Part shown: positions 6,531 through 15,432 of the stretch, in pieces
How positions within the stretch are numbered: the first letter of the stretch is position 1
How the letters are laid out: each line of letters begins with the position of its first letter
From: Lamprobacter sp964516305
GTDB taxonomy: Bacteria > Pseudomonadota > Gammaproteobacteria > Chromatiales > Chromatiaceae
Direction of reading: 5' to 3'
Assembly (NCBI GenBank): GCA_964516305.1
Contig: CAZEZH010000084.1
Span: 1-15,432, forward strand
DNA length: 15,432 nt
The notes under the pieces: model-generated
Seen by the model: the letters and a program-made list of their open reading frames with translations, nothing else
Database searches by the model: none
What the model was told of the DNA's origin: nothing
Program-made: the position numbers and the translations under genes

Positions 6531-7811
6531 TTATATCTGTTCGTCTTTGGTCCTGCTTGATTCGTCTTGATCTGCTGAGCGCACGGCAGGCGCCTCTTGC
6601 GCGGGTGATCTTGACGGATCTGTCTGCTGGGGGCTTGCCGTTGGTGCTGGAGTCGCCGCTTCCGGCCTCGTGGTCGGCTGCTCGCGGTCCTTGGGTGTGC
6701 TGACATCCTGTTCGCTCAGTGCGCCCGAGGTCTCCGAAGGCTTAGCCCCTGCCGATTCATCGGTCCCCCTTGCGCTATCAGTGGTCCTCGCGCTGCTCGC
6801 TTGTGCTCGCTCTGTGGTCTGAGTGTCAGCGCTGCTCGTGCTTGCGGTTTCGTTTGCCTCTCTGCGCAGCTCCTCGCCATTGGCGTCGGCGACCGTCGTC
6901 GTATCTGTGCGCTCCAGGTCGGTGCTGCGGCCTGTTGTTGGTTGATCGTCAGCCTGCTCAGGTCTGCTCGAAGCGCGCTTGTCCGCGCTGGTGCCAGCAG
7001 CAGTCGCGTTGCGTTCTGAGGCATTGTTGCGCGCTTCGGCCTTGGCGGCTGCAACACGATTGAGCCTTTCTTGCTCGCGCTGTTGGCGAATGCGCTCAGC
7101 ATAGTTGCCGTAATCGGGGCCCTGACCGATAACGGTCACTCGTGTGCCGATGCCGGTCTGGGCGAACAGGCTCGTGGCAACCTCGTCTGGGAGGCGGATG
7201 CAGCCATGCGAGGCGGGCTGGCCGGGGCTGGGGATTGCGCCGGCGTGCATGCCGATGCCGTCATAGGTCATGCGCATGAAGTGAGGCATGCGCGCACCGA
7301 CGAACTTGCCGCCGGCAGGGACGGGGTCGCTGGAGTGGGCGTTGCTTTTGTGGAGGCCGCCATTGGCATTGTAGATGCGGCCGTAGAGGTTGGAGCGTTT
7401 CTTCGCCACCTTCTCCATGACCTCGAATTCTCCACTGGGCGTGGGATGCGATGAGACCCCGGATGCGATGGTCGTCCAGCCCACCTGTTGCTGACCGTCG
7501 TAGAAACGTGCGCGTTGCTCGTTGGTATCGATGACCACATGCGAGATGTCGCGGCCGTGACCGTTCCATTCGTAGAGCTTCCCAGGTTCTGGCTCTTCTT
7601 GAGGTTCTGGGAGGGCCTCCGGTTCTGCCGCGGTGGTCTCGGTGTCGGTTTCATCAACCTGGGCTTCGATCTCGGCTGGCGATGAGGTGCTAGCGACCGG
7701 GGGCAAAGATAGCTGAGCGCAGCCGGCTAGCAGCAGGACAGAGCCGATCGCTAGCAGCCGAGAGGCGAGTGATGAAACAAGAGAGAAAGGGCGTCGATTA
7801 TGATTGCGCAT
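6531..7811 (-). CDS. L,D-transpeptidase (YkuD/ErfK family) lipoprotein with long disordered tail
   Basis: A 426-aa envelope protein. The N-terminus is a lipoprotein signal with lipobox LLAGC (C31), so it should be lipid-anchored in the periplasm, probably to the outer membrane because Ala, not Asp, follows the Cys. The YkuD domain spans about 85-230. It contains the catalytic signature GMHAG (H189) and SHGCIRLP (H202, nucleophile C204, R206). The family cross-links peptidoglycan stems through 3-3 bonds or attaches proteins to them. Residues 30-80 are an acidic Pro/Glu linker. Residues from about 235 to the end (some 190 aa) are a polar S/T/A/E/D/Q tail, first charged and helical (REQERLNRVAAAKAEAR), then disordered. 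The usual domain-only proteins are far shorter. No clear Shine-Dalgarno precedes the ATG at 7811. It stands alone, flanked by gene fossils on both sides. Confidence 0.9.
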   Translation of the reverse strand: MRNHNRRPFSLVSSLASRLLAIGSVLLLAGCAQLSLPPVASTSSPAEIEAQVDETDTETTAAEPEALPEPQEEPEPGKLYEWNGHGRDISHVVIDTNEQRARFYDGQQQVGWTTIASGVSSHPTPSGEFEVMEKVAKKRSNLYGRIYNANGGLHKSNAHSSDPVPAGGKFVGARMPHFMRMTYDGIGMHAGAIPSPGQPASHGCIRLPDEVATSLFAQTGIGTRVTVIGQGPDYGNYAERIRQQREQERLNRVAAAKAEARNNASERNATAAGTSADKRASSRPEQADDQPTTGRSTDLERTDTTTVADANGEELRREANETASTSSADTQTTERAQASSARTTDSARGTDESAGAKPSETSGALSEQDVSTPKDREQPTTRPEAATPAPTASPQQTDPSRSPAQEAPAVRSADQDESSRTKDEQI

Positions 7812-8061
7812 GGCTCAAGGTCCAGCTTATGGATTCCGGCAACGTTCAGGACGAGGCATGGTACCCCAATAAACCGCTTAGACTCGATAGGCGGGCAGAG
7901 GATTGAGCATGCCGGCATGTTCTAGGAGATGCTAACGATAAGGGCTTGGATGCGGTTTCGGGATGGGGAATTCTGCATGCATTTCATGGTTTAGCGTAGA
8001 TCATTTTGTTGGAATCACGCTCCCTGATCAGAACACTTGTACGAATCGAGGAGGATACAAC
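7812..8061. promoter_or_regulatory. Divergent intergenic region with 12-bp palindrome
   Basis: Some 250 bases separate the L,D-transpeptidase (leftward) from the small secreted peptide ORF (rightward), so promoters for both should lie here. The clearest element is a perfect 12-bp palindrome CATGCCGGCATG at 7908-7919, a possible operator. I could not place -35/-10 boxes with confidence. A strong Shine-Dalgarno (GAGGAGGA, about 8048-8055) marks the right edge. No RNA gene is apparent. Confidence 0.35.
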
Positions 8062-8196
8062 ATGCGCAAATTGTTGATCACTGCTGTGGGTGCTGCGCTT
8101 GCCGGGGCAGTCTTCAGCATGCCGGCACAAGCCTTTGGGGCTCCTGGGACGACGGTCCATGGCTGTTGGCCCCTGGCATGGTGGCTACCCGTATGA
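8062..8196 (+). CDS. Small secreted peptide, probably a frameshifted sulfur-globule-like protein
   Basis: The start is ATG 8062, chosen because GAGGAGGA sits seven bases upstream and a Sec signal peptide follows at once: MRKLLITAVGAALAGAVF, cleaved after PAQA. The mature part in this frame is only about 19 residues and ends at TGA 8194-8196. The other frames are telling. One reads SWDDGPW just after the cleavage site, and another reads VGPWHGGYPYEGASPQW from about 8168 to 8215. Together these look like the Gly/Pro/Trp/Tyr-rich mature part of the secreted sulfur globule proteins of purple sulfur bacteria, interrupted by one or two frameshifts. The family call is inference from composition and signal peptide. 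A genuine 44-aa secreted peptide is the alternative. Confidence 0.45.
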   Translation: MRKLLITAVGAALAGAVFSMPAQAFGAPGTTVHGCWPLAWWLPV

Positions 8197-8204
8197 AGGG
8201 GCCT

Positions 8205-8555
8205 CTCCACAATGGGCTGGGTCTTGGGTAAGGCTTCAATTCGGTTCGCGAGTTGATCCTCGTTAGCTTCTGGTCGGACCTCAGCAATCAGCTGCAGCAG
8301 TCGTGCCGGGGTCGCTTTCGAGTCAGCTTTGCGAGCTGCCTTGAAGCCCCATGCGGCCTCGGCGTAGCGACCGGCGCTGACATTGAGTTTGGCGAGCTGG
8401 ATGCTGCGACCAACGTTCGGGCAGTTCGGAGAGGGCGTCGGTCAGCACCGCGCTGCTCAGTGTGTTCTGCTGAGGGTCAGTAGCGCTAAGGCTCCGGGGC
8501 CTGCATAGCGCGCAGTTGGCGTTTTGAAGAGTCGGCGAAGGTCCATTGGGCGGAA
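8205..8555 (-). pseudogene. TPR-like gene remnant with frameshifts
   Basis: These bases hold no intact gene, but the minus strand reads protein-like in three successive frames. About 8555-8485 gives MDLRRLFKTPTARYAGPG. About 8480-8415 gives DPQQNTLSSAVLTDALSELP. About 8410-8205 gives SIQLAKLNVSAGRYAEAAW, then KAARKADSKATPARLLQLI. The last has the alternating helical pattern of a tetratricopeptide repeat (GRYAEAAWGFKAARKAD). At least two frameshifts are needed to join the pieces. Its 3' edge runs into the small secreted peptide ORF on the other strand. The TPR call is by pattern only. Confidence 0.45.
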
Positions 8556-8631
8556 AAGGTCGGGCAAAAAGTATGAAAAAATCAAAAAGTGTCTTACTGT
8601 AAGGCTCTCGATGGTTTGATCAACCAACCCT

Positions 8632-8636
8632 GGAGG
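8632..8636 (+). promoter_or_regulatory. Shine-Dalgarno deciding the start of the DUF4198 gene
   Basis: GGAGG lies six bases before ATG 8643 (nine before ATG 8646). An upstream in-frame start at 8589 has no such site and would add residues ahead of the signal peptide, so 8643 is preferred. Confidence 0.75.
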
Positions 8637-8642
8637 CCTCTC

Positions 8643-9446
8643 ATGATGTCAACCCATTGCTGTCTCGATCTACCAATATGCGCTGGGCGGCATTGGCTCG
8701 CTGCGCTGACCCTGACGCTAATGATACCGCTCACGGCTCAAGCGCATTTCCTGGAGCTGATCCCTTCCACCGAGATTCTGACCGCAGAGACGGGGCCGGC
8801 GCTGACGCTGGACCTGAGCTTCACCCATCCCATGGAGCGTGGACCTGTCATGTCGATGGGTGAGCCAATGCGTTTCGGGGTGCTGACCCCCGAAGGTGCA
8901 CAGGATCTGTCGGACCAGCTGCAGAAGGTCGAGCGCGAAGGCAAAGCCGCCTACCAGGCCGAGTATCGGGCTCCCGGCCCCGGTGATTATCTGTTCTTCG
9001 TCGAGCCGGCGCCCTACTGGGAGCCGGCCGAGGGCGTAATGATCATCCACTACACCAAGACCCTGGTTGATGCCTTCGGCGCTGAAGAGGGCTGGGACCA
9101 GATGGCCGGACTCCCGGTCGAGATCGAGCCTCTGGTCCGGCCCTATGGGCTCTGGGCGGGCAATCTGTTCAGCGGTGTGGTGACCCGTGGTGGTCAGCCA
9201 GTGCCCTTTGCCACGGTCGAGGTGGAATGGCGCAACGATGGCTCGGTCGAGCCGCCGGCAGCGCCGTTCGTGACCCAGGTCGTGAAGGCCGATGCCAACG
9301 GCGTCTTCAGTTATGCGATGCCGCGCGCCGGCTGGTGGGGCTTCGCGGCCCTACTCGAGGGCGAGGAGACCATGGCCAACCCCGATGGCGAGCAGGTGCC
9401 GGTCGAACTGGGCGCGTTGATCTGGGTGCGCGCGCGGGACATGTAG
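8643..9446 (+). CDS. Secreted DUF4198 protein (NikK-like periplasmic metal-uptake component)
   Basis: A 267-aa exported protein. The signal peptide ends LTLTLMIPLTAQA, leaving mature protein that begins HFLELIPS. DUF4198 proteins of the NikK type start their mature chain with a conserved His and accompany nickel or cobalt ECF transporters. Family features seen here are FTHPMERGPVM (about residues 60-70), PYGLWAGNLF (about 178-187) and a C-terminal beta-rich carboxypeptidase-regulatory-like segment (GGQPVPFATVEVEW). It appears to stand alone, since no cbiM/nikM or TonB receptor is adjacent in the window, so the transport role is inferred from the family. AT-rich DNA just upstream (about 8563-8600) contains a short inverted repeat, CTTACTGTAAG at 8593-8603, which could be part of a promoter or operator. 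Downstream it faces the DUF4340 gene across a hairpin. Confidence 0.75.
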   Translation: MMSTHCCLDLPICAGRHWLAALTLTLMIPLTAQAHFLELIPSTEILTAETGPALTLDLSFTHPMERGPVMSMGEPMRFGVLTPEGAQDLSDQLQKVEREGKAAYQAEYRAPGPGDYLFFVEPAPYWEPAEGVMIIHYTKTLVDAFGAEEGWDQMAGLPVEIEPLVRPYGLWAGNLFSGVVTRGGQPVPFATVEVEWRNDGSVEPPAAPFVTQVVKADANGVFSYAMPRAGWWGFAALLEGEETMANPDGEQVPVELGALIWVRARDM

Positions 9447-9456
9447 ACAGGGCGTA

Positions 9457-9513
9457 GTCGGCGGCGATCGACGCGGTGGCCGCAAGTGGGCGGCAATCGA
9501 TGCCGCCGCCGAC
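9457..9513. terminator. Strong hairpin between convergent genes, likely bidirectional terminator
   Basis: The left arm GTCGGCGGCGATCGA (9457-9471) pairs with the right arm TCGATGCCGCCGCCGAC (9497-9513), with a two-base bulge. The loop contains a minor GCGG/CCGC stem. No T-run follows on either strand, so termination might be Rho-assisted or the element may act as an RNA 3' stabiliser. It fills most of the 82 bases between two converging stop codons. Confidence 0.6.
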
Positions 9514-9528
9514 AGTGCGCGCACTTGC

Positions 9529-11061
9529 TCACCGCCAGCCGGGCGCCGTCTGTGGTGGTGCGCCTTGCGATGGTCCTTGCGGCGGCCAGGGTTGTCGGCT
9601 CGGCGGTGCATAGCGCTGATAAGGCCACTGCGGTGGCGCTGGGCGCTGGGCTGGCGGCTGCGCTGGGACCTGCTGGGGACGGAATGCAGGCTGTTCCTCG
9701 GCAGGCTCGATCGTCGCGTCGGCTGCATCGGCTGGGGCCTCAGCTGCGGACTCGCTGGGTGCTTCGCTAACCGGCGTTTCATCCACGGGCGTTGGCTGCT
9801 CGGCCTCTTTGGTCCCCATGGCTGGAACAGCGCCGGCCTCGGCTGCAGGGTCGATTGCGTCTTCGGGGTCAGTCTCAGTGATACCTGGCTCGGCAGTCGG
9901 CGCATCGGCGCTGCTGACCAGCAACTGCTCGGGCTCGAGCTCGAGGAGACCGTCGAGATCGTACTCGGAGAGCTCATAGAGCTGCGGATCAGTATCGGTT
10001 TGCAGCAGATAGCTGCCGTTACCCGCTGCGAAGACGGTCCTGCTGAGACTGCTGCCGTCCTTGAGGACGATCCTGAGTTGAAGCACAGGCTCGGACTGCA
10101 ACGCGGCCGCAGTCGGCTCTGCCTTCGTGGTCACAGGATCAGGCGAGTCATCGCTGATTGCAGCTTCGGCCCCCGCCCCGGCATCGACATCAGCAGCAGC
10201 GCCACGACTGGCATCTGCTCTGGGAGCGCTGGCTTCAGTCCTCCTGGTGTCAGCCATCCGGTCAGCCTCGGCCGGAGGCATCCGAACGCCCTGGTAGCTC
10301 AGATTCGCGATGCGACTCACCAGCGCATCTACCTCAGACGTTGAGATTGAACCGTCCTCCGACGGGTTAGCCTCGGTCTCGAGCTGCCAACTGCCATCGG
10401 CGCGGCTCAGCATCCAGTCATCGATGCTGATCCGTTCGATCGCCTCGGCATCGACGCGGAGCTGATCCTGTTTGACCCAATCATCGCTGTTCGCCGCGAC
10501 CTGAAAGTTGGCCAGCGGCAGGTCGTAGACCGCTTCTTTGTCAGCGAGACGGCCATAGAGCCGACGAAAGCCGGGCGAGTCGCCGATCAGGAGCTGCGCC
10601 AGCTTCCCGGTCTCGTCGGAGAGGCTGATACGCCGCTCGGCGTTGTCGTCGGCCACCTTGAGCCGGCGTTGCGCCTCGCTGCTGGAGCCCACCGGCAGCG
10701 GGCGCTTTAGCGCCGTCAACGTGCCCAGCAGCTGCTCGACCCTGTCCGCGTCGGCTGGGAAATCAGCGAGTGCCGGCAGCACCCAGGTGTCATTCGCGCG
10801 GGCGAGCACGACTTGCTCGTCATCGGTGCTGATCTCGATGCGCGTGACCTGCTTGCTGGAGAGATCGAGCAGTGGGGTATCGGCGGTGGTGGCGGATTGC
10901 ATCGCATTGCTGGCGAGGACCAGCGCTGCAACCAGCTGCGCCACCAACAGTGCAATCAGGACGCTGACGGCGGGATTCAGCAGCGCCCGGCGCCAGCTTG
11001 CATCAAGACCGCTCAGTGGGTTGCGGAAGAGGCTTGCCAACCCGTTCGTTTGATTGCTCAT
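9529..11061 (-). CDS. DUF4340 protein, third member of the Gld-like ABC operon
   Basis: A 510-aa inner-membrane protein with one N-terminal transmembrane helix (about 31-51) and a large domain that should face the periplasm. The DUF4340 core is recognisable from about 68 to 260 (VTRIEIS, NDTWVL, KRPLPVG, LLIGDSPGFRRLYGR, VYDLPLANF, DDWVKQDQLRVD) and again about 325-383. The two parts are split by an Ala/Asp/Thr-rich linker (262-325). A C-terminal tail of about 125 residues is first acidic (E/D/A/P) and then Pro/Gln/Arg/Trp-rich, ending at residue 510, and looks disordered. DUF4340 genes commonly follow GldG-type auxiliary genes, as here. The start lies 3 bases after the stop of the fusion gene, and the GGAGGG overlapping that stop serves as its ribosome site, so the genes are translationally coupled. 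Molecular function is unknown. Confidence 0.85.
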   Translation of the reverse strand: MSNQTNGLASLFRNPLSGLDASWRRALLNPAVSVLIALLVAQLVAALVLASNAMQSATTADTPLLDLSSKQVTRIEISTDDEQVVLARANDTWVLPALADFPADADRVEQLLGTLTALKRPLPVGSSSEAQRRLKVADDNAERRISLSDETGKLAQLLIGDSPGFRRLYGRLADKEAVYDLPLANFQVAANSDDWVKQDQLRVDAEAIERISIDDWMLSRADGSWQLETEANPSEDGSISTSEVDALVSRIANLSYQGVRMPPAEADRMADTRRTEASAPRADASRGAAADVDAGAGAEAAISDDSPDPVTTKAEPTAAALQSEPVLQLRIVLKDGSSLSRTVFAAGNGSYLLQTDTDPQLYELSEYDLDGLLELEPEQLLVSSADAPTAEPGITETDPEDAIDPAAEAGAVPAMGTKEAEQPTPVDETPVSEAPSESAAEAPADAADATIEPAEEQPAFRPQQVPAQPPAQRPAPPQWPYQRYAPPSRQPWPPQGPSQGAPPQTAPGWR

Positions 11062-11064
11062 GGC

Positions 11065-14023
11065 TTAGCCCTCCAAGATCGCGGCCAGGGCCCGTTCGCG
11101 GCGCCGATGGAGCAGCCGGTGCAGCGCGAAGACCAGCGCCAGGCCACCGAGCGCGAGCAGGTAGTTCAGCGTTTCCAGCAGGATGCGCTGCTCGCGTCCG
11201 ATCGGCTCGAGCAGGCGGCTGTACTGACCGCCACCGCGCAGTGCGAGCAATCCGCGGTCTTCGAGCGACCAGTCGATGGCGTTCTGGATCAGCGTCAGCG
11301 GCGCCAGGTAGCGGCTTTGGGTGGCCTCGGTCGCGAGGCTGATCGCGGTATCGGAGAGGAAGCTTGAGGAGCCGAGCAGGATCAGCCGTGCCGAGCTTGG
11401 GGAGTGCTCGACGACGCCGGCGAGACGAGGTGATTCTGACTCGCTTGTATCGCTCGTCTCGGTCTCGGTGAGTCCCGCCTCCTGATCGAAGCCCGGCTCG
11501 ATGTCTCGATTGGGGCTTTGATCGGCATTCTCGCTATCGCGCTGCTCGTCGCTGAGCAACGGCGAGCGCTGACCAGCGAAGGCCGATTCGAAGCGGCCCT
11601 CGAGCAAGACACCCAGCAACTTGCGCCCGGTGTCGTCGCCGCGCGCGAAGCCGAGCTCAGGATAGGTCTCGAGATCCGGCTGCACATCGCTGTCCGCGCG
11701 CGTCCAGGCCTCCGGGGAGGACTCGATCAGCCGCACCAGCTGGCGCTCGGCGTTGGCCTCGGCCTCGACCCTAATGGGCGTCGCCCAGGTCATGGTCAGC
11801 TGATCGAGCCCAGCGGTGATGCCGGACTCATCGCTCAGCCCATCGTCGCGGATATCCGGGAAGTAGGGATAGGGCAGCATCTGGATCTCCTCGACCATGA
11901 AGCCGCCGAGCTGCCGCTGCACTGGGATCGGGAAGGGCGTGTTCTGTGGGTCCAGCACCAGTCCCGGACCGAGTCGGACGCCGAGAGCCTCGAGCCAGTC
12001 CTCGAGTCCGGTGGGCTGCTCGACGGCGCTGATGCGGCCACCGCCAAGATCGATATCGAGCGGCGCGGCGGCGAGGATGACGGTGCCGCCCTGCATCAGG
12101 AATTGGTCGATCGCGAAGCGCTGGCGCTCGTCCAGACCTTTGGGGCCGATGACCAGGAGCAGGTCGGCCTGCTCCGGTACCTGGCCGTCGCGCAGATCGG
12201 TCGGCAGCAGGTTGAAGTTGGCTTGCAGCACCTCCTCGAGCAGGCTGTAACCGGGGTCGCTACCCCCCAAGCCGCCGCCCATCCCCATCATGCTCGGAGC
12301 CGGCTCTGGCCGATACAGGGCGATGCTGCGCAGCACGCCGGGTGTGAAACGTTTGATCGCCGCGCTCAGGCTGCGACGCAGACCAGCGGCATCGAGCTGC
12401 TCGGGCAGGGCGACCGGGATCAGCTGCTCGCCCTGCTCGAGCACCAGCCCGAAATGGAAGGGGCGCGGATCGAAAAGGTCAAGTACTAGGGGCTGCAGGC
12501 CAAAGCGCTCGGCAATCTCTTGCTCCAACGCTGGGTCTTGCGCCGGGTCGGTGATCTCCCAGCGGAACAGGCCGCCCGATTCATCGGCCAGCTCGGCGAG
12601 GACGCTTTCAAGCTCGGCGCGCAGCTCGGGCAGTGGCTCGGGGAGCTGCTCGGGCGCCGAGACGAAGGCGCGCAGCCGCAGTGGCTGCTGGATGCCGGCG
12701 AACAGATCACCGCCCGCCTGCCAGCCATAGAGCACCTTCTTGATCGCGCGGGTGATGTCGTACTCGGGATTGCGCAGCACGACGTCGAGATCGGTCTCGC
12801 CGCGCACCTTCACGTCGATCAGATCCTGAAAGCCAAGGACCTCGTGGCTGTCGCCGTATTTCACCAGGATGTCGAAGTAGGAATTGACCACGCCAGCCTG
12901 GTACTTGCTCGCGGTCTGGAAGGCGACCGGCTGGATGCCGTATTGCTCGCCGGCCTCGCGCTCGCGCTCCGGGTCGTTATGCGGATCGATCAGCTCGACG
13001 ATGACGCGCCCATTGCCGGCCGCCTGGTACTCGCGCAACAGGTCGCGTAGCTGCGGCACCAAGGGTGCGAGCAGCGGATGGGTGTCGGCGCTGAAATAGC
13101 CGCGGATCAGCAAGGGCTCCTGAAGCTGATCGAGATAGGTCTGGGTGGTCTCGGAGAGGGTATAGACCGAGCCGCGGGTCAGATCGGCGCGCACCTCGTC
13201 GACCTGATGCAGCCAGAGATTGGCGGCGAGCAGGTTGGCCACTGCGAGCCCAGTGAGCAGGGACCAGCGGTGATGGGCAACGCGACGACGGCTATCGGGC
13301 GCGCTATCGGCAGCCCAGCGCAGACGCTCCAGCGTGTCGACGGTCAGCAGCAGGAAGGCGCCCACCAGGCTCAGGTAATAGTAGAGATCACGCAGGTCGA
13401 TGACGCCACGGGTGATCGATTCGAACCTCGAGCCAGAGCCGAGCAGCCGCAGCAGTTCGCCGCCGCCATGCCCGGCCAGGCTGGTCAGCGCCGGCGAGCC
13501 GATCAGATAGAACAGCGCGGCGACCAGCGTGGTGCCGATCAGCGCGACGATCGGGTTATCGGTGCGCGCCGAGACGAACAAGCCGATGGCGATGTAGGCC
13601 GCTGCCAGTAGCAGCGTGGCCAGGTAGGCGCCGATCACCGGCCCCCAATCGAGCGGACCGATCAGCGCGACGGTGAGCGGCAGCGGTAGGGTCAGCGCCA
13701 GCGCGATCGCCACCAGCGCCCAGGCGGCGAGAAACTTGCCGAGCACCAGGCGCCAGGTTGGCACCGGCAGCGTCGCCAGCAGCTCCAGGGTGCCGGCGCG
13801 TCGCTCTTCGCTCCACAGGCGCATGGTCAGCGCCGCGGCAAGGAAGATCAGCAACAGCGGCATCCAGTCGAACAGCGGCCGGGTGTCGGCGATGTTGCGC
13901 GAGAAGAAGGCCTCGACCCAGAAGAACACGAACAGGGTCGCGGCAAGGAAGGCGCCGATGAACAGATAGGCGACCGGCGAGCCGAAGAAGGAGGACAGCT
14001 CCTTGCGGGTGACGCGCAGGATG

Positions 14024-14031
<8 letters not shown>
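11065..14031 (-). CDS. GldF-GldG fusion: ABC-2 permease plus periplasmic auxiliary domain
   Basis: A 988-aa fusion. Residues 1-235 are an ABC-2/GldF-like permease with about six membrane segments (near 19-40, 54-72, 100-122, 131-155, 160-178, 218-232), including the typical MRLWSEERRAGTLELLATLPV loop (70-90). A further helix (about 256-273) begins the GldG part. Its large periplasmic region contains the family features LTRGSVYTLSE (284-294), VELIDPHNDPE and GIQPV, NPEYDITRAIKKVLYG, and a Rossmann-like part (ADLLLVIGPKGL, QFLMQGGTVIL). A last helix is at 951-972, followed by a basic cytoplasmic end (HRLLHRRRER). An acidic low-complexity insert (about 822-880) interrupts the GldG domain. The gene starts 8 bases inside the ATPase gene behind a perfect AAGGAGG (14041-14047). 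GldF and GldG are separate proteins in Bacteroidetes gliders; fused forms occur in non-gliding bacteria. The substrate is unknown. Confidence 0.88.
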
Positions 14032-15373
<1,342 letters not shown>

Positions 15374-15432
15374 CCGTTTCTCCGATCCGGTGTTGGCGAT
15401 TACGCTGTTGACAGCGCCGGGCGCAAGCCGCG

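Noticed and set aside
7963..8061. Upstream in-frame start for the small secreted peptide
   Set aside because: It would bury the signal peptide and ignore the strong Shine-Dalgarno before 8062.
8253..8483. 76-codon plus-strand ORF
   Set aside because: Cys/Arg/Ser-rich, no ribosome site, and opposite to the protein-like TPR remnant.
8589..8642. Upstream start for the DUF4198 gene
   Set aside because: No ribosome site there; GGAGG directly precedes 8643 and gives a proper signal peptide.
11518..12489. 323-codon plus-strand ORF antisense to the GldF-GldG fusion
   Set aside because: High-GC antisense shadow; the minus frame has clear GldG motifs and the plus frame has no recognisable domain or ribosome site.

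Overview
The window is GC-rich, with dense bacterial coding and G/C-ending codons. Gene content suggests a sulfur-oxidising gammaproteobacterium, possibly a purple sulfur bacterium of the Chromatiales. The clues are an ETHE1-type persulfide dioxygenase, a DsbA remnant and a frameshifted secreted Gly/Trp/Tyr-rich peptide resembling sulfur globule proteins. The taxon is an inference; no marker gene is present.

Layout: (1) 1-1873, plus strand: the 3' end of a type I restriction hsdR with an 18-residue-period cysteine-rich insert, then a 28-codon mini-ORF overlapping (ATGA) an unrecognised 175-aa gene. (2) 1935-5384, minus strand: a two-gene operon, persulfide dioxygenase then a membrane-anchored PAS-GGDEF-EAL protein. 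Its upstream neighbour is a decayed dsbA-like fragment (5400-5760). (3) About 5400-8560: a graveyard. It holds the dsbA remnant, a plus-strand fossil whose 3' half looks like a sulfotransferase (with a 17-bp tandem duplication), a frameshifted possible sulfur-globule gene and a minus-strand TPR-like fossil. One intact gene sits inside it, an L,D-transpeptidase lipoprotein with a long disordered tail. (4) 8643-9446, plus strand: a secreted DUF4198 (NikK-like) protein, separated by a strong hairpin from (5). (5) 9529-15373, minus strand: a tightly coupled three-gene ABC operon consisting of a GldA-like ATPase, a GldF-GldG fusion and a DUF4340 protein.

The ABC operon is the most coherent system. 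Its genes overlap by 8 nt or are 3 nt apart. The ATPase and permease should form an inner-membrane complex with large periplasmic GldG and DUF4340 parts. Each protein carries a low-complexity extension, the strangest being a GS/RS hexanucleotide-encoded repeat plus a histone-H1-like Lys/Pro/Ala tail on the ATPase. The substrate is unknown, and the Gld names come from homology, not evidence of gliding. I see no CRISPR array, tRNA, rRNA, integrase or transposase.
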